Part shown: positions 1 through 11,220 of the stretch, piece by piece
How the letters are laid out: each line of letters opens with the position of its first letter
How positions within the stretch are numbered: the stretch's first letter is position 1
Assembly (NCBI GenBank): GCA_030446685.1
Contig: JAUJMV010000003.1
Location: forward strand, 97,206-142,874
Length of the DNA stretch: 45,669 nucleotides
Direction of reading: 5' to 3'
From: Thermomicrobiales bacterium
GTDB lineage: Bacteria; Chloroflexota; Chloroflexia; Thermomicrobiales; CADCWN01
Made by a program: the position numbers and the translations under genes
The notes under the pieces: generated by a model
The model's database searches: none
Told to the model about the DNA's origin: nothing
Seen by the model: the letters and a program-made list of their open reading frames with translations, nothing else

Positions 1-144
1 AGACGATGAAGACGGCCGGAAGCGCCGGGACGCGCCGTCCGCGCCCCGCCACCCGATCAACGCCGGAGGCGGCGGCCGGTTGCGCGCCGCCCTCCTTCCA
101 CGGGGCACCAGCCGGCACGGCGCCTCGGGGCCGCGGGCGGAGGC

Positions 145-444
145 TCAACCGCCCGCCTCCCCCTCCCGCCGCGGGGTCGCCCGGTGCCAGCTCCCGTCGG
201 GGGCGACAGTGACGACCTGCCCGTCGTCGCCCTCGAACCGACCCGCCGGGGCGGGATAGATCGACAGGACGTTGACGATCCGCGCGATCGACTCGGCCTG
301 GTGCTGCGTCGCCTCGACCAGCGTCTCCACCAACGGGCCGGCCTCGTGGTCGGCGGTGCGGCGCCAGGCCACCGGCTCGTTGTCGTTCACCGCCAGCTCC
401 CCGCGGTGCGTCACCAGGTACAGCGGCAGCGGCTCCTCGCGCAT
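145..444 (-). CDS. Small hypothetical protein (99 aa)
   Basis: I do not recognise this protein. It is acidic and soluble, with no signal peptide or membrane segment. The middle (LVETLVEATQHQAESIARIVNVL) looks like one amphipathic helix, and the C-terminus (DDGQVVTVAPDGSWH) reads like a short beta hairpin. Two ATGs lie 6 nt apart. I took the inner one because a run of seven G follows GA and then leaves about 6 nt before it, whereas the outer ATG directly abuts the G run. It precedes nothing obvious and lies downstream of hicB on the same strand, about 55 nt away, so it could be co-transcribed with the toxin-antitoxin pair. Opposite-strand frames here are shadows. Confidence 0.6.
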   Translation of the reverse strand: MREEPLPLYLVTHRGELAVNDNEPVAWRRTADHEAGPLVETLVEATQHQAESIARIVNVLSIYPAPAGRFEGDDGQVVTVAPDGSWHRATPRREGEAGG

Positions 445-499
445 CGCCATCCCCCCCTCGCATGACCTGTTCGTCCTTTACGCGCGGCGAGCCCGGATC

Positions 500-733
500 T
501 CAGGCTATGCTGGCGGCGAAGGTGTGCGGTTCGGGCAGCGACTCGCCGTGTTCGTGCGCCGATTCGATCAGCATTTCCAGCACCTCACGGCCGTTGAGGG
601 CAGCCTCCTCGTAGGTGTCGCCGTGAGTGACCGGCCCGAACACCCGGCCCTTCCACTCCGGCAGCGTCACCAGATACGCCTGGTCCTCCTCCGACCACTC
701 CACCAGCATCGAGTACTGCAGTTTCGCGCTCAC
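500..733 (-). CDS. hicB: HicB-type antitoxin
   Basis: A 77-residue protein with the HicB fold pattern: N-terminal 'YSMLVEWSEEDQAYLVTLPEW', then 'GDTYEEAALNGREVLEMLIE', ending in 'HGESLPEP'. In this family the partial RNase-H-like domain binds and neutralises HicA. No C-terminal DNA-binding domain is visible, so it is the short form. The GTG start (731-733) overlaps the hicA stop by 4 nt, a typical translational coupling in hicAB operons. A longer reading upstream in this frame would run through hicA and is not credible. Confidence 0.88.
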   Translation of the reverse strand: MSAKLQYSMLVEWSEEDQAYLVTLPEWKGRVFGPVTHGDTYEEAALNGREVLEMLIESAHEHGESLPEPHTFAASIA

Positions 734-951
734 AGCTGTTCCCTTTCCCGCCCCGCGCGCAGCGTCTGGAGCGCCTGGCGTACCTGGCGTTCCTGGTATG
801 GCTGAGCATCCGCGCTGTCCTGCCCGGCGAGAACCGCGCTGATGCCCGGTCGCTGAGGGTGCTTCCACATCTGGTGGCTACCACGCTGGCGATCGACGAC
901 GAACCCCGCCCGTCGCAAGTCGTCCCGTAGCTCGCGCAGCTTGCGCGGCAT
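730..951 (-). CDS. hicA: HicA-type mRNA interferase toxin
   Basis: A 73-residue protein with the HicA double-stranded-RNA-binding-like fold: 'LRDDLRRAGFVVDRQRGSHQMWKHP', where the His in GSH is the conserved catalytic residue. HicA cleaves mRNA when free of HicB. ATG at 949-951 is preceded by GGAGAGGGG at good spacing. The hicA-then-hicB order is the common one. The pair lies downstream of acnA on the same strand but is separated from it by a strong hairpin, so it probably has its own promoter in 952-1010; I see no clear hexamers there. Confidence 0.88.
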   Translation of the reverse strand: MPRKLRELRDDLRRAGFVVDRQRGSHQMWKHPQRPGISAVLAGQDSADAQPYQERQVRQALQTLRAGREREQL

Positions 952-1010
952 CCACCCCTCTCCATCCGGTCATCCGCGCGCGATCCCAGGCCACGGGTGG
1001 GTGATTGGCG

Positions 1011-1048
1011 GAGGCTGTCACGAGCGTTCCGATGCTCGTGACGGCCTC
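1011..1048 (-). terminator. Hairpin after acnA
   Basis: Inverted repeat with 15-nt arms (1011-1025 and 1034-1048) and an 8-nt loop; all positions pair except one G-U. It starts about 17 nt past the acnA stop. There is no T-run afterwards, so it may be a terminator or an mRNA-stabilising end rather than a classic intrinsic terminator. Confidence 0.55.
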
Positions 1049-1064
1049 GCGCTCGACGCACCAG

Positions 1065-3872
<2,808 letters not shown>

Positions 3873-4115
3873 CGTCCCCATCCTTCCTTCATCATCGACC
3901 ACGGATCGGGCGCCACTGCTGTAAGCTGTTCTACCGCATCATCCGTACCGCCTGATCGGTCGGGGCGGCGGCCACCGCCGGGGATCGCGGGGAGACGCCG
4001 CGGCAACCGCATTGTGGAGCCGGTGGCCTGCGATGTCCGCAGCGCCGCCGGGGCAATGATTGTATCAAACCACCGACCGGCGGCGGCGCGCCACTCCCGC
4101 GATCCCCATAGAGCA

Positions 4116-4144
4116 ATTGTGCGACTGGGCACTCGATAAGTCAA
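4116..4144 (-). promoter_or_regulatory. Sigma-70-like promoter candidate for acnA
   Basis: On the minus strand TTGACT (4144-4139), a 17-nt spacer, then CACAAT (4121-4116). Position and direction suit acnA, giving a leader of about 240 nt. A second isolated TACAAT lies at 4064-4059. The 3873-4237 gap holds no gene that I can support. Confidence 0.45.
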
Positions 4145-4237
4145 AGACAGGTTTGCTCTCAGAGATGATAAGCGTTCGCTATGGACCGGCCACAACGCGG
4201 CTGGGTCGGTGGACCAGGCGGCCTGCCGCGCCCGAAC

Positions 4238-5533
4238 CTATTCCCCTGCACCACGGCGCGCGAGTGTCGGCCACTCGTCCGGCTTGACCCTGGCCACCAG
4301 CCGGAACCCACCCTCCGGCACGGGCTCGAAGATCGCCGCCTCGCCCTCAACGACCGAGAAGCCGGCCAGGGCCTGCAGCGAGGTGTCGTGTCCGACCAGG
4401 ACCGTGTTCGTGCCGGCGGCGGGCGGGGCGGTGAGCAGGGCGATCGTCGCCCGCAGCAGCCGCTCCCGCTCGTCCGGCTGGTCCAGGCCGGGCAGGAGGA
4501 CCAGGTCGGACGCGATCTCGACCCGGCCGAATGCCAGCTCGGCGGTCTCGCGGGTGCGGCAGAACGGGCTGGCGAGGCTCCCCTCAACGGGGATCTGCAA
4601 CACCGCGAACGCCGTGCCGATGACGCGGGCGTCCTCCCGCCCCTGCTCGGAGAGGTTGCGCTGCGTCGCGCAGTCGGCCAGATCGACGAATTCGTTGTCG
4701 GGCTTGGTGTAATCGGTGGCGGCGTGCCGGAAGAAGATCACATAGCCCCCGGAGCGCAACGCCCGGATCAGCACGGCCCCCTCATTGCCCTGGCCCTCTT
4801 GCGGCACGTCAATCGGCGGCGGCGCGGGCTGCCCCGGCGCCGGGGTCGCGGGGGCGATGGGCGTCGGCCCGGGCCGCGGCGTCGGGGTCGCCGCGCGCGG
4901 GGCGGGCGTGCCCCTCCTCCCGCCGGTCTGCGCCAGGATGCGCCGGCCGAACTGGCCAAGCAGCACGTCGAAGGGGGCCTCATTCTCCGGGTGGTACTCG
5001 AAGCGCGCCCGCTCGAAGTACTGCACCAGGTAGGTGTTCCCGTCCTCCAGCCGCTCCTCGAACAGCTCGCTGACGGGGAAGCCGAACTGCGCCAGCCCGC
5101 CGTTGGCCTCCCAGTAGGCGGTGAAGCGCGGGCCGACGTTGTGGCCGGTCTCCGGGAAGTAGGTGGAGCCTTCCTCGGCCCCCACCGGCGGGTCCGCGGG
5201 GTGGATGCGGCGCCCGAGCTGCCCCAGCAGCACGTCGTGCGGGGGCGGGTTCTCCGGGTGGTACTCCAGCCGCACCCGCTCGAAGTACTGGACGGTGTAC
5301 TCGTTGCCGTCCTCCAGCCGCTCCCGCCGCTCGCTCGTCAGGGGGTACCCATTGACCGACAGGCCGCCGTTCGCCAACCAGTGCTCCTGGAAGCGGCCGG
5401 CGATGCAGAAGCCGGTGGCCTGGGGGAAGCACTGCGGCGGGGCCGCGGCGACCAGGCCCCCGCCGCTCGCCGCGACAGCGGACACGACCACGAGCGCGGC
5501 GATGATGGCCGAGCCGAGCAGGCGCCGACGCAT
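4238..5533 (-). CDS. Secreted paired-repeat protein fused to histidine phosphatase
   Basis: A 431-residue protein. Residues 1-30 are a signal peptide (RRRLLGSAIIAALVVV then Ala-rich). Two copies of a repeat of about 90 residues follow, each ending 'VQYFERxRxEYHPEN...VLLGQxGRRI', a family common in Chloroflexota surface proteins and of unknown function. A Pro/Thr/Ala-rich linker follows. The C-terminal part is a histidine phosphatase: Arg269-His270 in FFRHAATD (usually RHG), SPFCRTRETAE, and His382 in VGHDTS. In this superfamily the first His is phosphorylated. The ATG is preceded by GGGAGG at good spacing. I infer an exported, cell-surface phosphatase of unknown substrate. Confidence 0.85.
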   Translation of the reverse strand: MRRRLLGSAIIAALVVVSAVAASGGGLVAAAPPQCFPQATGFCIAGRFQEHWLANGGLSVNGYPLTSERRERLEDGNEYTVQYFERVRLEYHPENPPPHDVLLGQLGRRIHPADPPVGAEEGSTYFPETGHNVGPRFTAYWEANGGLAQFGFPVSELFEERLEDGNTYLVQYFERARFEYHPENEAPFDVLLGQFGRRILAQTGGRRGTPAPRAATPTPRPGPTPIAPATPAPGQPAPPPIDVPQEGQGNEGAVLIRALRSGGYVIFFRHAATDYTKPDNEFVDLADCATQRNLSEQGREDARVIGTAFAVLQIPVEGSLASPFCRTRETAELAFGRVEIASDLVLLPGLDQPDERERLLRATIALLTAPPAAGTNTVLVGHDTSLQALAGFSVVEGEAAIFEPVPEGGFRLVARVKPDEWPTLARRGAGE

Positions 5534-5740
5534 GGTATCCTCCCGATAACGACGCAGGGATCCGCTGGACCATCGAGCGGCATGCATGTGTGGGCCGAGA
5601 TCTGGCGGGACTATAGACCGGCCGGCGCCACGTCGTCAACGGTCGCGCGAGGAGACCCTGCGGCGCCGCCGCGCCCTCCCCCGTTCGCGGGATGGTCGCG
5701 ACGATCGGGACGGTATTCGCCGGGTATCGCGCCGGTCGGA

Positions 5741-6427
5741 TCAGCCGGCGCGCCGGCGCGCGGCCCACCCGATCGCCTGATGCACCAGGCGCGCGTACTC
5801 GGGACGCCCGAGCGTGCGCTGGTCATGCCCCGGCGCGATATAGCAGACCCGCCCGGCGCCATGCTGCCGGACGTACACCATCGGTTGCCCTTCCGCCCAG
5901 GCGAGCACCGCGATATCCCCCGCGACATCGGTCAGGTGGTAGATCTCGTCCTCGATCGTGAACGGCGCGATGCCCGTTGTGACCGGATGGTCCGGCGCGA
6001 GGCGCTCGACCGTGAACGCCTTGAGGGGCGGGTGGTGCGCGAACTGGCCGCCGATCATGGCCAGGTAGGGGCGGCTGGACCGGAAGGTGGCGGTGGCGGC
6101 GTGCAGCCCCACATAGCCGAGCCCGCCCTCCACCGCCGACAGGAGCGCCCGGATCTGGGCCTCGCTCGCGTCGAGGCCCGTCGAGTAATTCAGCACGACG
6201 TCGAAGCGCGCCAGGTTCGCCGGATTCAAGTCGTCGAGATCATCGGAGATGACGCGCGCTTCCAGGTCGGCCGCGCGCAGGATCGCCGCGAGGGCCGCCC
6301 AGTGTTCCGGCTGGTTGTGGAACTGCCGCTCGCCCGACTGCCCCGTCAGCAGGAAGGCACGCGGGGCGGCCCGGGGCGCGGGGGGATCCGCGCTCGACGC
6401 TGATGCGCGCAAGCGGGACTCACTCAT
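5741..6427 (-). CDS. ThuA-like domain protein
   Basis: A 228-residue protein resembling the ThuA family (class-I glutamine-amidotransferase-like fold, often linked to sugar metabolism). Visible landmarks are FLLTGQSGERQFHN near the N-terminus, the DVVLNYSTG strand, GGLGYVGLHAAT, GGQFAHHPP, PVTTGI and the terminal HGAGRVCYIAPGHDQRTLGRPEY. ATG is preceded by AGGAG at 7 nt. It is transcribed divergently from miaA. The substrate cannot be told from the sequence; the nearby phosphatase gene on the same strand is about 200 nt downstream and need not be linked. Confidence 0.85.
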   Translation of the reverse strand: MSESRLRASASSADPPAPRAAPRAFLLTGQSGERQFHNQPEHWAALAAILRAADLEARVISDDLDDLNPANLARFDVVLNYSTGLDASEAQIRALLSAVEGGLGYVGLHAATATFRSSRPYLAMIGGQFAHHPPLKAFTVERLAPDHPVTTGIAPFTIEDEIYHLTDVAGDIAVLAWAEGQPMVYVRQHGAGRVCYIAPGHDQRTLGRPEYARLVHQAIGWAARRRAG

Positions 6428-6655
6428 TGGCTGCTCCTTCTCCCCGGCTCTGCGCCACCATTGTCGCGGCGCGTGCCCGGCGCGCCGACGGGCTGGAAAG
6501 CGACGGCCGATGCACATGAAATGGACGGGCTCCGCCGCCCGCATTGTCAGCGACCGCCGCGGGCGCGTCAACCACGATCGCGCGGCTCCGCGCCGGGTAC
6601 AATACCCGCGCGGCTCGCCGGTCCACCCGTTCGTCGCAGGCACCACAGGCAGGGT

Positions 6656-7618
6656 ATGTTCGAGGATGGCGCACCGCGCACCGCGGGACAGTCGGGGAGG
6701 CCCCCACCGCTGATCGTCATCGCCGGGCCAACCGCGGTCGGCAAGACGGCCGCGGCGATCGCGCTCGCCCGCGCCCTCGACGAGAGGGGCGCCGAGATCG
6801 TCTCGGCGGACTCGCGGCAGCTCTACCGGGGCATGGACATCGGCACCGCCAAGCCGACCCTGGAGGAGCGCGCGGCGGCCCCCCACCACCTGATCGACAT
6901 CCTCGACCCCGACGAGCCGTTCTCCCTGGCGCAATACGCGGCGCTCGCGCGCGACGCCATCGCCGCGATCCACGCGCGCGGGCGCGTCCCGCTGCTGGTC
7001 GGCGGCACGCCGCTGTACGTCAATGCGCTGGTGGAAGGCTGGCGGCTGCCCCAGGCGCCGCCGGACCCCGCCTTGCGCGCGGCACTAGAGACCGAGGCGG
7101 CGCGGGACGGCCTGGGAGCGCTGGAGCGACGGCTGGTGGCGGTCGACCCGGTCGCGGCGGCGCGCGGCGCCGGCAATGCGCGCCGGATCATCCGCGCGCT
7201 GGAGGTCTACGAGGCGACCGGCCTGCCGATGTCCGCGCAGGAAGGGAAGGAACCTCCCCCCTACCGCCCCCTGCAACTGGGGCTGACGCTGGCCCGCCCG
7301 GCGCTCCACGCGCGGATCGACGCGCGGGTCGAGCGGATGATCGCCGCGGGGCTGGTGGGCGAGGTCCGCGCGCTCCTCGACCGCGGCTATTCGCCCGATC
7401 TCCCCGCCCTGAGCGGGATCGGCTACGCCGAGATCGTCGCCTATCTGCGCGGCGAGACGACGCTGGCCGAGGCGATCGAGCGGATCAAGGCCAACACCCA
7501 CCGCTACGTGCGCCACCAGGAGACCTGGCTGCGCCGCAACCGCGCCCTGGAACGCTTCGACGTGGCCGACGAGAGCTGGCAGGCGCGGCTGATCGCGCGC
7601 GCCAGCGAGTGGCTGTAG
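6656..7618 (+). CDS. miaA: tRNA dimethylallyltransferase
   Basis: A 320-residue MiaA that transfers a dimethylallyl group to N6 of A37 in tRNAs reading UNN codons. P-loop GPTAVGKT spans residues 24-31; SADSRQLYRGMDIGTAKP, LVGGTPLYV, NARRIIRALEVYEATG and the C-terminal GIGYAEI..YLRGE..EAIERIKANTHRYVRHQETWLRR are all typical. I placed the start at the ATG at 6656, just before the family's N-terminus; the site upstream (CAGGCAGGGT) is weak. A TACAAT box lies at about 6598. In-frame sequence further upstream has no family similarity. It stands as a single gene. Confidence 0.95.
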   Translation: MFEDGAPRTAGQSGRPPPLIVIAGPTAVGKTAAAIALARALDERGAEIVSADSRQLYRGMDIGTAKPTLEERAAAPHHLIDILDPDEPFSLAQYAALARDAIAAIHARGRVPLLVGGTPLYVNALVEGWRLPQAPPDPALRAALETEAARDGLGALERRLVAVDPVAAARGAGNARRIIRALEVYEATGLPMSAQEGKEPPPYRPLQLGLTLARPALHARIDARVERMIAAGLVGEVRALLDRGYSPDLPALSGIGYAEIVAYLRGETTLAEAIERIKANTHRYVRHQETWLRRNRALERFDVADESWQARLIARASEWL

Positions 7619-7633
7619 CGGCGGCGGGTGACG

Positions 7634-7652
7634 CGGCCAGCGACGCTGGCCG
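7634..7652 (+). terminator. Hairpin after miaA
   Basis: An 8-bp perfect stem with a 3-nt GAC loop, 16 nt past the miaA stop. No T-run follows, so its role as a terminator is uncertain. Confidence 0.4.
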
Positions 7653-7816
7653 GCAGCGGTACCCGGCAAAAAACAAGCCTTTGTCGGCTTCGACCTCGGA
7701 TCGGGGCGACACGGGCGCCGCTCGGTGGCCGCCTGAACCCTACAATCGAGGAGAGAATGTCGCGGCGACCCAGTCCCATCGAGGGGCGCAGCGGGACGGC
7801 CGGACACCAACGAAAG

Positions 7817-7842
7817 GGGCGCGGGCCATGCGGCCCGCGCCC
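7817..7842 (-). terminator. Hairpin terminator after L,D-transpeptidase
   Basis: Perfect 11-bp inverted repeat (7817-7827 with 7832-7842) and a 4-nt loop, followed on the minus strand by CCTTTCG. It lies 35 nt past the stop of the L,D-transpeptidase gene and also stands between it and convergent miaA. Confidence 0.6.
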
Positions 7843-7876
7843 GTGCGCCTCGCTGTTCGGTGTGGCGACCCGGCGC

Positions 7877-8491
7877 TCAGCGCCCCGGAACGGCCCCGCT
7901 GGAGACGGGGGTGGCGGGCGGCGCGCCGGTCAGTTGCGCGCCGACGCCGAGCTTGGGATAGGTTTGCGTGCCATGGCTGAACGGGTTGATCGTGATCTGC
8001 ACCCCGACCGGGTCCCACTGGTGGAACCACTCCGCGTCCTGCGGCAGCATCTGGATGCACCCGTGGCTCGCCGGCGCGCGGCCGATCTGGTCCAGGCTGT
8101 ACTGCTTCTGACCGTTCGGCCCCGGCAGATAGGGCGCGCCGTGGATCAGGATATCGCCATTCCAGGAATCGTCGTCGAGATAGTCGGTGAAGAGCCAGTA
8201 GCCGAGATCCTGGGTCGTGCCGAACGACTGGAAGGTGCCCCAGAACTCCCCGACCTTGCCCGCCCAGGGCGGCGTGGTGGTCTGGCGCTTGCCGGGCCAG
8301 CCGGTGCTGATCGGGAAGGTGCGCACCAGGCGGGCGCCCTCGTAAATGTACATCTTCTGCTCGTCCTGCGAGACGACGATGCGGGATTTCTCCTTGATCG
8401 GGAACTGATCGTCGCCCTGCGCCGGCTCGGCGTGCAGGGGCAGAACGCTCATCACGAGCACTACAACGAGGGCAAATCGCCTCATCGGCAC
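7877..8491 (-). CDS. L,D-transpeptidase (YkuD domain)
   Basis: A 204-residue secreted protein with an N-terminal signal peptide (RRFALVVVLVMSVLPLHA). The YkuD domain follows: IVVSQDEQKMYIYEGARLVRTFPISTG, ILIHGAPY, and SHGCIQM with catalytic Cys145 and His143. Such enzymes cross-link peptidoglycan (3-3 bonds) or attach proteins to it, outside the membrane. The GTG start has GGGGAG 6 nt upstream; an ATG two codons later is possible. It is downstream of the S9 peptidase gene on the same strand, but 250 nt and a repeat array lie between them. Confidence 0.9.
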   Translation of the reverse strand: MPMRRFALVVVLVMSVLPLHAEPAQGDDQFPIKEKSRIVVSQDEQKMYIYEGARLVRTFPISTGWPGKRQTTTPPWAGKVGEFWGTFQSFGTTQDLGYWLFTDYLDDDSWNGDILIHGAPYLPGPNGQKQYSLDQIGRAPASHGCIQMLPQDAEWFHQWDPVGVQITINPFSHGTQTYPKLGVGAQLTGAPPATPVSSGAVPGR

Positions 8492-8598
8492 TTCTCACTC
8501 CCCGAGAGCGACCCCTGGCGGGGGGGCGCCCTCACTCCTCCCTCTCGCAGCATGCATTGTATCGCCTGGGGGCTAATTCCGCAATCGCCCCGGCGGTG

Positions 8599-8749
8599 GT
8601 CGAACGTCTGAAGGTCGAAGGTCGAACGTCGAACGTCGAACGTCGCAGGCCAGACGGCTCTTACTGTAACGGCCTCGGACCTCCCGGCATTCCCCCACCC
8701 TTCCCCAACGGACGTTCGACCTTCGACCTTCGACCCTCGACCCTCAGCC
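8599..8749. repeat. Heptamer inverted repeat array, locus A
   Basis: Left arm 8599-8647 consists of seven 7-bp units, mostly (C/G)GTCGAA. Right arm 8715-8749 has five units, TTCGACC x3 then CTCGACC and CTCAGCC. The arms are complementary around a spacer of about 67 nt. The right arm contains the stop codon of the S9 peptidase gene (8744-8746). The gap to the L,D-transpeptidase start holds no gene. Confidence 0.85.
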
Positions 8750-10813
8750 CCGCGCCCCCATCACGTACCGGTCATACCACGCCAGGATCTCCTCCAGGCG
8801 TTGCAGGCGGTGGCCCGGCTTGCCGTTGCGCGAGAGGCCGTGGCTCTCCTGCGGGAAGCGGACGAAGCGCGCTGGGACACCGCGCAGCGTGAGCGCGGCG
8901 AAGAGCTGCTCCCCCTGCTCGATCGGGCAGCGGTAGTCCTCCTCCTGGTGCAGGATCAGGGTCGGCGTGGCGAAGTTGGCGGCGTACATGATCGGCGAGA
9001 AGCGGCGGTACCGCTCGAAGTCCTCCCAGGGGGTGCCCCACTCGCGCAGGCCGGTGATCGGGAAGATGTCGCTGGTCCCCCAGAAGTTGAGCAGGTTGGC
9101 GATCGAGCGCATGCTCACCGCCGCCTTGAAGCGGTCGGTGTGGCCGATGATCCAGTTGGTCAGGAAGCCGCCGTACGATCCGCCGCCGACGCCGAGGCGA
9201 TCCGGGTCCGCCCCCTGCTCCGCGACGGCGTGATCGACGCCCGCCAGCAGGTCGGGCAGGTCCTTCTCCCCCCAGCAGGCGGCCAACTCCTTGGCGAAGG
9301 CCGCGCCCCGGCCGGTGCTGCCGTGCGGGTTGGTGTAGAGGACCCCGTAGCCGCGCGCGGCGAGCGTCTGGAACTCATGGAAGAAGGCGTTGCCGTACTG
9401 CCCGTGCGGCCCGCCGTGGATCATCAGGATCAGCGGGAACCGCTCCCCCGCCGCCACCCCGACCGGCGGGATCAGCCAGCCGTCGATCTCGTGCTCGTCG
9501 CCCCCCTTGAAGCGCAGCCGTTGGGGCGGGCTGACCTCCTTCGCGTCGAGGAAGGGGCGGTTGAGATCGGTCAGCCGGCGCTCCGCTGCGCCGTCCCGGT
9601 CGGCGATGAAGAGTTCCGCCGGCCTCACTCCGTCGGTGGCACAGAAAACGATCGGGCTGTCGCCCGCGCCGGTGCCGAAGGCGACGATGCCGCGCTCGCC
9701 CTCGAGGACCGGCGCCGGGTCGCCCCCGGCGAGCGGGACGCGCAGCAGCCCCTGGTTGCCGCTGTCCGCCGCGAGGACGAAGATCGCCTCCCCGCCCGCC
9801 GCCCAGACCGGGCGCGTGTTGCCGGACGGCAGCGTCAGGTCGGTCATCGGCGGGCTGTTGAGGTCGCGGTCGTAGTCGGCGGTCAGGCAGCGGGTCGCCC
9901 CGTCCCCGCCCGCCGGCGCGGTCCAGAGGCGGGTGGTGGCAAGGGGCTGGTCGGCTTCCAGCGCGCCGGTGTAGGCGATGGCGCGGCCGTCGGGCGACCA
10001 GGCCGGGCCGCCGAACGAACCATCGCCGCCGGTCAGCCGGCGCGGGTCGCCCCCGCCGTCCGCCGGCACGACCCAGATGTCGGCGCGGAAGGTCCTGTCG
10101 CGGTCGGCCTCGCGGTAGGAGACGAACGCCAGCGCCGCGCCGTCGGGCGACCAGGCCGGGTCCTGGTCGTCCCAGTCGCCGTCGGTGAGCTGCCGGGGCT
10201 CCGCGGGCTTACCACCCGCGGCGAGCGCGGCGGGGTCGACATCGAGGACGAAGAGGTGGCTGCGCTGCTCCAGGCGGGGCTTGCCGTGGATGAAGCCGCG
10301 CCCGTCGAACCGGTACTTGAGGCGCTCGATCCGCAGCGGCTCCCGCGCCCGCAGCCGGTCGCGCTCCTCCCGCGACTTCCCCTTGTACGCTTCGTCCTCG
10401 TCCTCGTCCCAGGCGGCGACCGGCGCGGCGAAGGCGATCCGCCGCCCGTCCGGCGACCAGACCGGCTCGCCCGCCCCCTCCTTGCGGGCGGTGAGACCGA
10501 CCGCCTCGCCGCCCGCGAGGTCGAGGACGTAGATCTGCGGCTTGCCGTCGCGCGTCGAGAGGAAGGCCAGCCGGCGGCCGTCCGGCGACCAGCGCGGCGC
10601 AGTATCTTTCTTCTCGCCGCCGGTCAGCGGGCGCGGCGTGCCGCCGGCCGCCGGGACGAGCCAGACCCGCGAGCGATAGTCGTCCCCCTCCTCATCGATC
10701 GTGGTGACGACGAAGGCGACCCGCGTCCCGTCCGGCGCGAGTTGCGGGTCGCCGACGAACTGCAGCGCGAACAGGTCGCGCGGGGTGATGCGACGATCTC
10801 CCGGCAGGGCCAT
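8744..10813 (-). CDS. S9 family peptidase (acylaminoacyl/dipeptidyl peptidase type)
   Basis: A 689-residue prolyl-oligopeptidase-type serine peptidase. The N-terminal two thirds is a WD40-like beta-propeller, with repeated 'PxWSPDGxxIAF' blades. The C-terminal alpha/beta hydrolase carries the triad Ser546 (GGGSYGGF), Asp626 (EEDYRCP) and His658 (SHGLSRNG). No signal peptide is seen, so I infer a cytoplasmic enzyme trimming short or acylated peptides. I chose the ATG at 10813 (MALPGDRR), 9 nt after GGAGG; the frame stays open further upstream without family similarity. Its last codons run into a heptamer array. Confidence 0.93.
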   Translation of the reverse strand: MALPGDRRITPRDLFALQFVGDPQLAPDGTRVAFVVTTIDEEGDDYRSRVWLVPAAGGTPRPLTGGEKKDTAPRWSPDGRRLAFLSTRDGKPQIYVLDLAGGEAVGLTARKEGAGEPVWSPDGRRIAFAAPVAAWDEDEDEAYKGKSREERDRLRAREPLRIERLKYRFDGRGFIHGKPRLEQRSHLFVLDVDPAALAAGGKPAEPRQLTDGDWDDQDPAWSPDGAALAFVSYREADRDRTFRADIWVVPADGGGDPRRLTGGDGSFGGPAWSPDGRAIAYTGALEADQPLATTRLWTAPAGGDGATRCLTADYDRDLNSPPMTDLTLPSGNTRPVWAAGGEAIFVLAADSGNQGLLRVPLAGGDPAPVLEGERGIVAFGTGAGDSPIVFCATDGVRPAELFIADRDGAAERRLTDLNRPFLDAKEVSPPQRLRFKGGDEHEIDGWLIPPVGVAAGERFPLILMIHGGPHGQYGNAFFHEFQTLAARGYGVLYTNPHGSTGRGAAFAKELAACWGEKDLPDLLAGVDHAVAEQGADPDRLGVGGGSYGGFLTNWIIGHTDRFKAAVSMRSIANLLNFWGTSDIFPITGLREWGTPWEDFERYRRFSPIMYAANFATPTLILHQEEDYRCPIEQGEQLFAALTLRGVPARFVRFPQESHGLSRNGKPGHRLQRLEEILAWYDRYVMGARG

Positions 10814-11052
10814 CCTCATCCTCCTCCAAGCCGGCACGGCGCCGAACGATCGGGCAACCGGGGGCCGGGTGATCTGCCACCGACCATCGGCGACCAACCC
10901 GGCTAACGCGGCCCCCATCCTAGCACGCGGTCGGCCGCGGCAGATTGCGTCGCCGGTTGAGCCGAACATCGTCCCGGTCATCCTCGGTCGCGGCGACGGA
11001 TCGCGGCCCCGGTGTCCGCGTCATAAGCGGCCCCGTTCACTGCCTCGGAAAC

Positions 11053-11078
11053 CGAACCCTCGCCCCGCTCTGGATGAC
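11053..11078 (-). repeat. GTCATCC-type dispersed element, copy 1
   Basis: On the minus strand it reads GTCATCCAGAGCGGGGCGAG then GGTTCGG, matching copies at 18572-18596 and 40891-40918. The 10814-11220 gap otherwise holds only the leader of the gene at 11221; a weak TTGCTT / TATTGC pair lies at 11170-11197. Confidence 0.5.
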
Positions 11079-11220
11079 CGGGCGGAGCGGAGAGCCCGGC
11101 CCGGTGATCGTGCGCCAGCGAGGGCGGCCGGCGACCGGCGCCGGGCAGCGGCGCCGGATGGCACGGCGCTTGCTTCCCTTCGCGACACATGTATTGCGAT
11201 GACCGATAGGAGACGAACCT

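Noticed and set aside
6..212. 68-residue frame at the left edge
   Set aside because: Pro/Arg-rich low complexity, no ribosome site, overlaps the better gene on the minus strand. Positions 1-144 hold nothing I can support.
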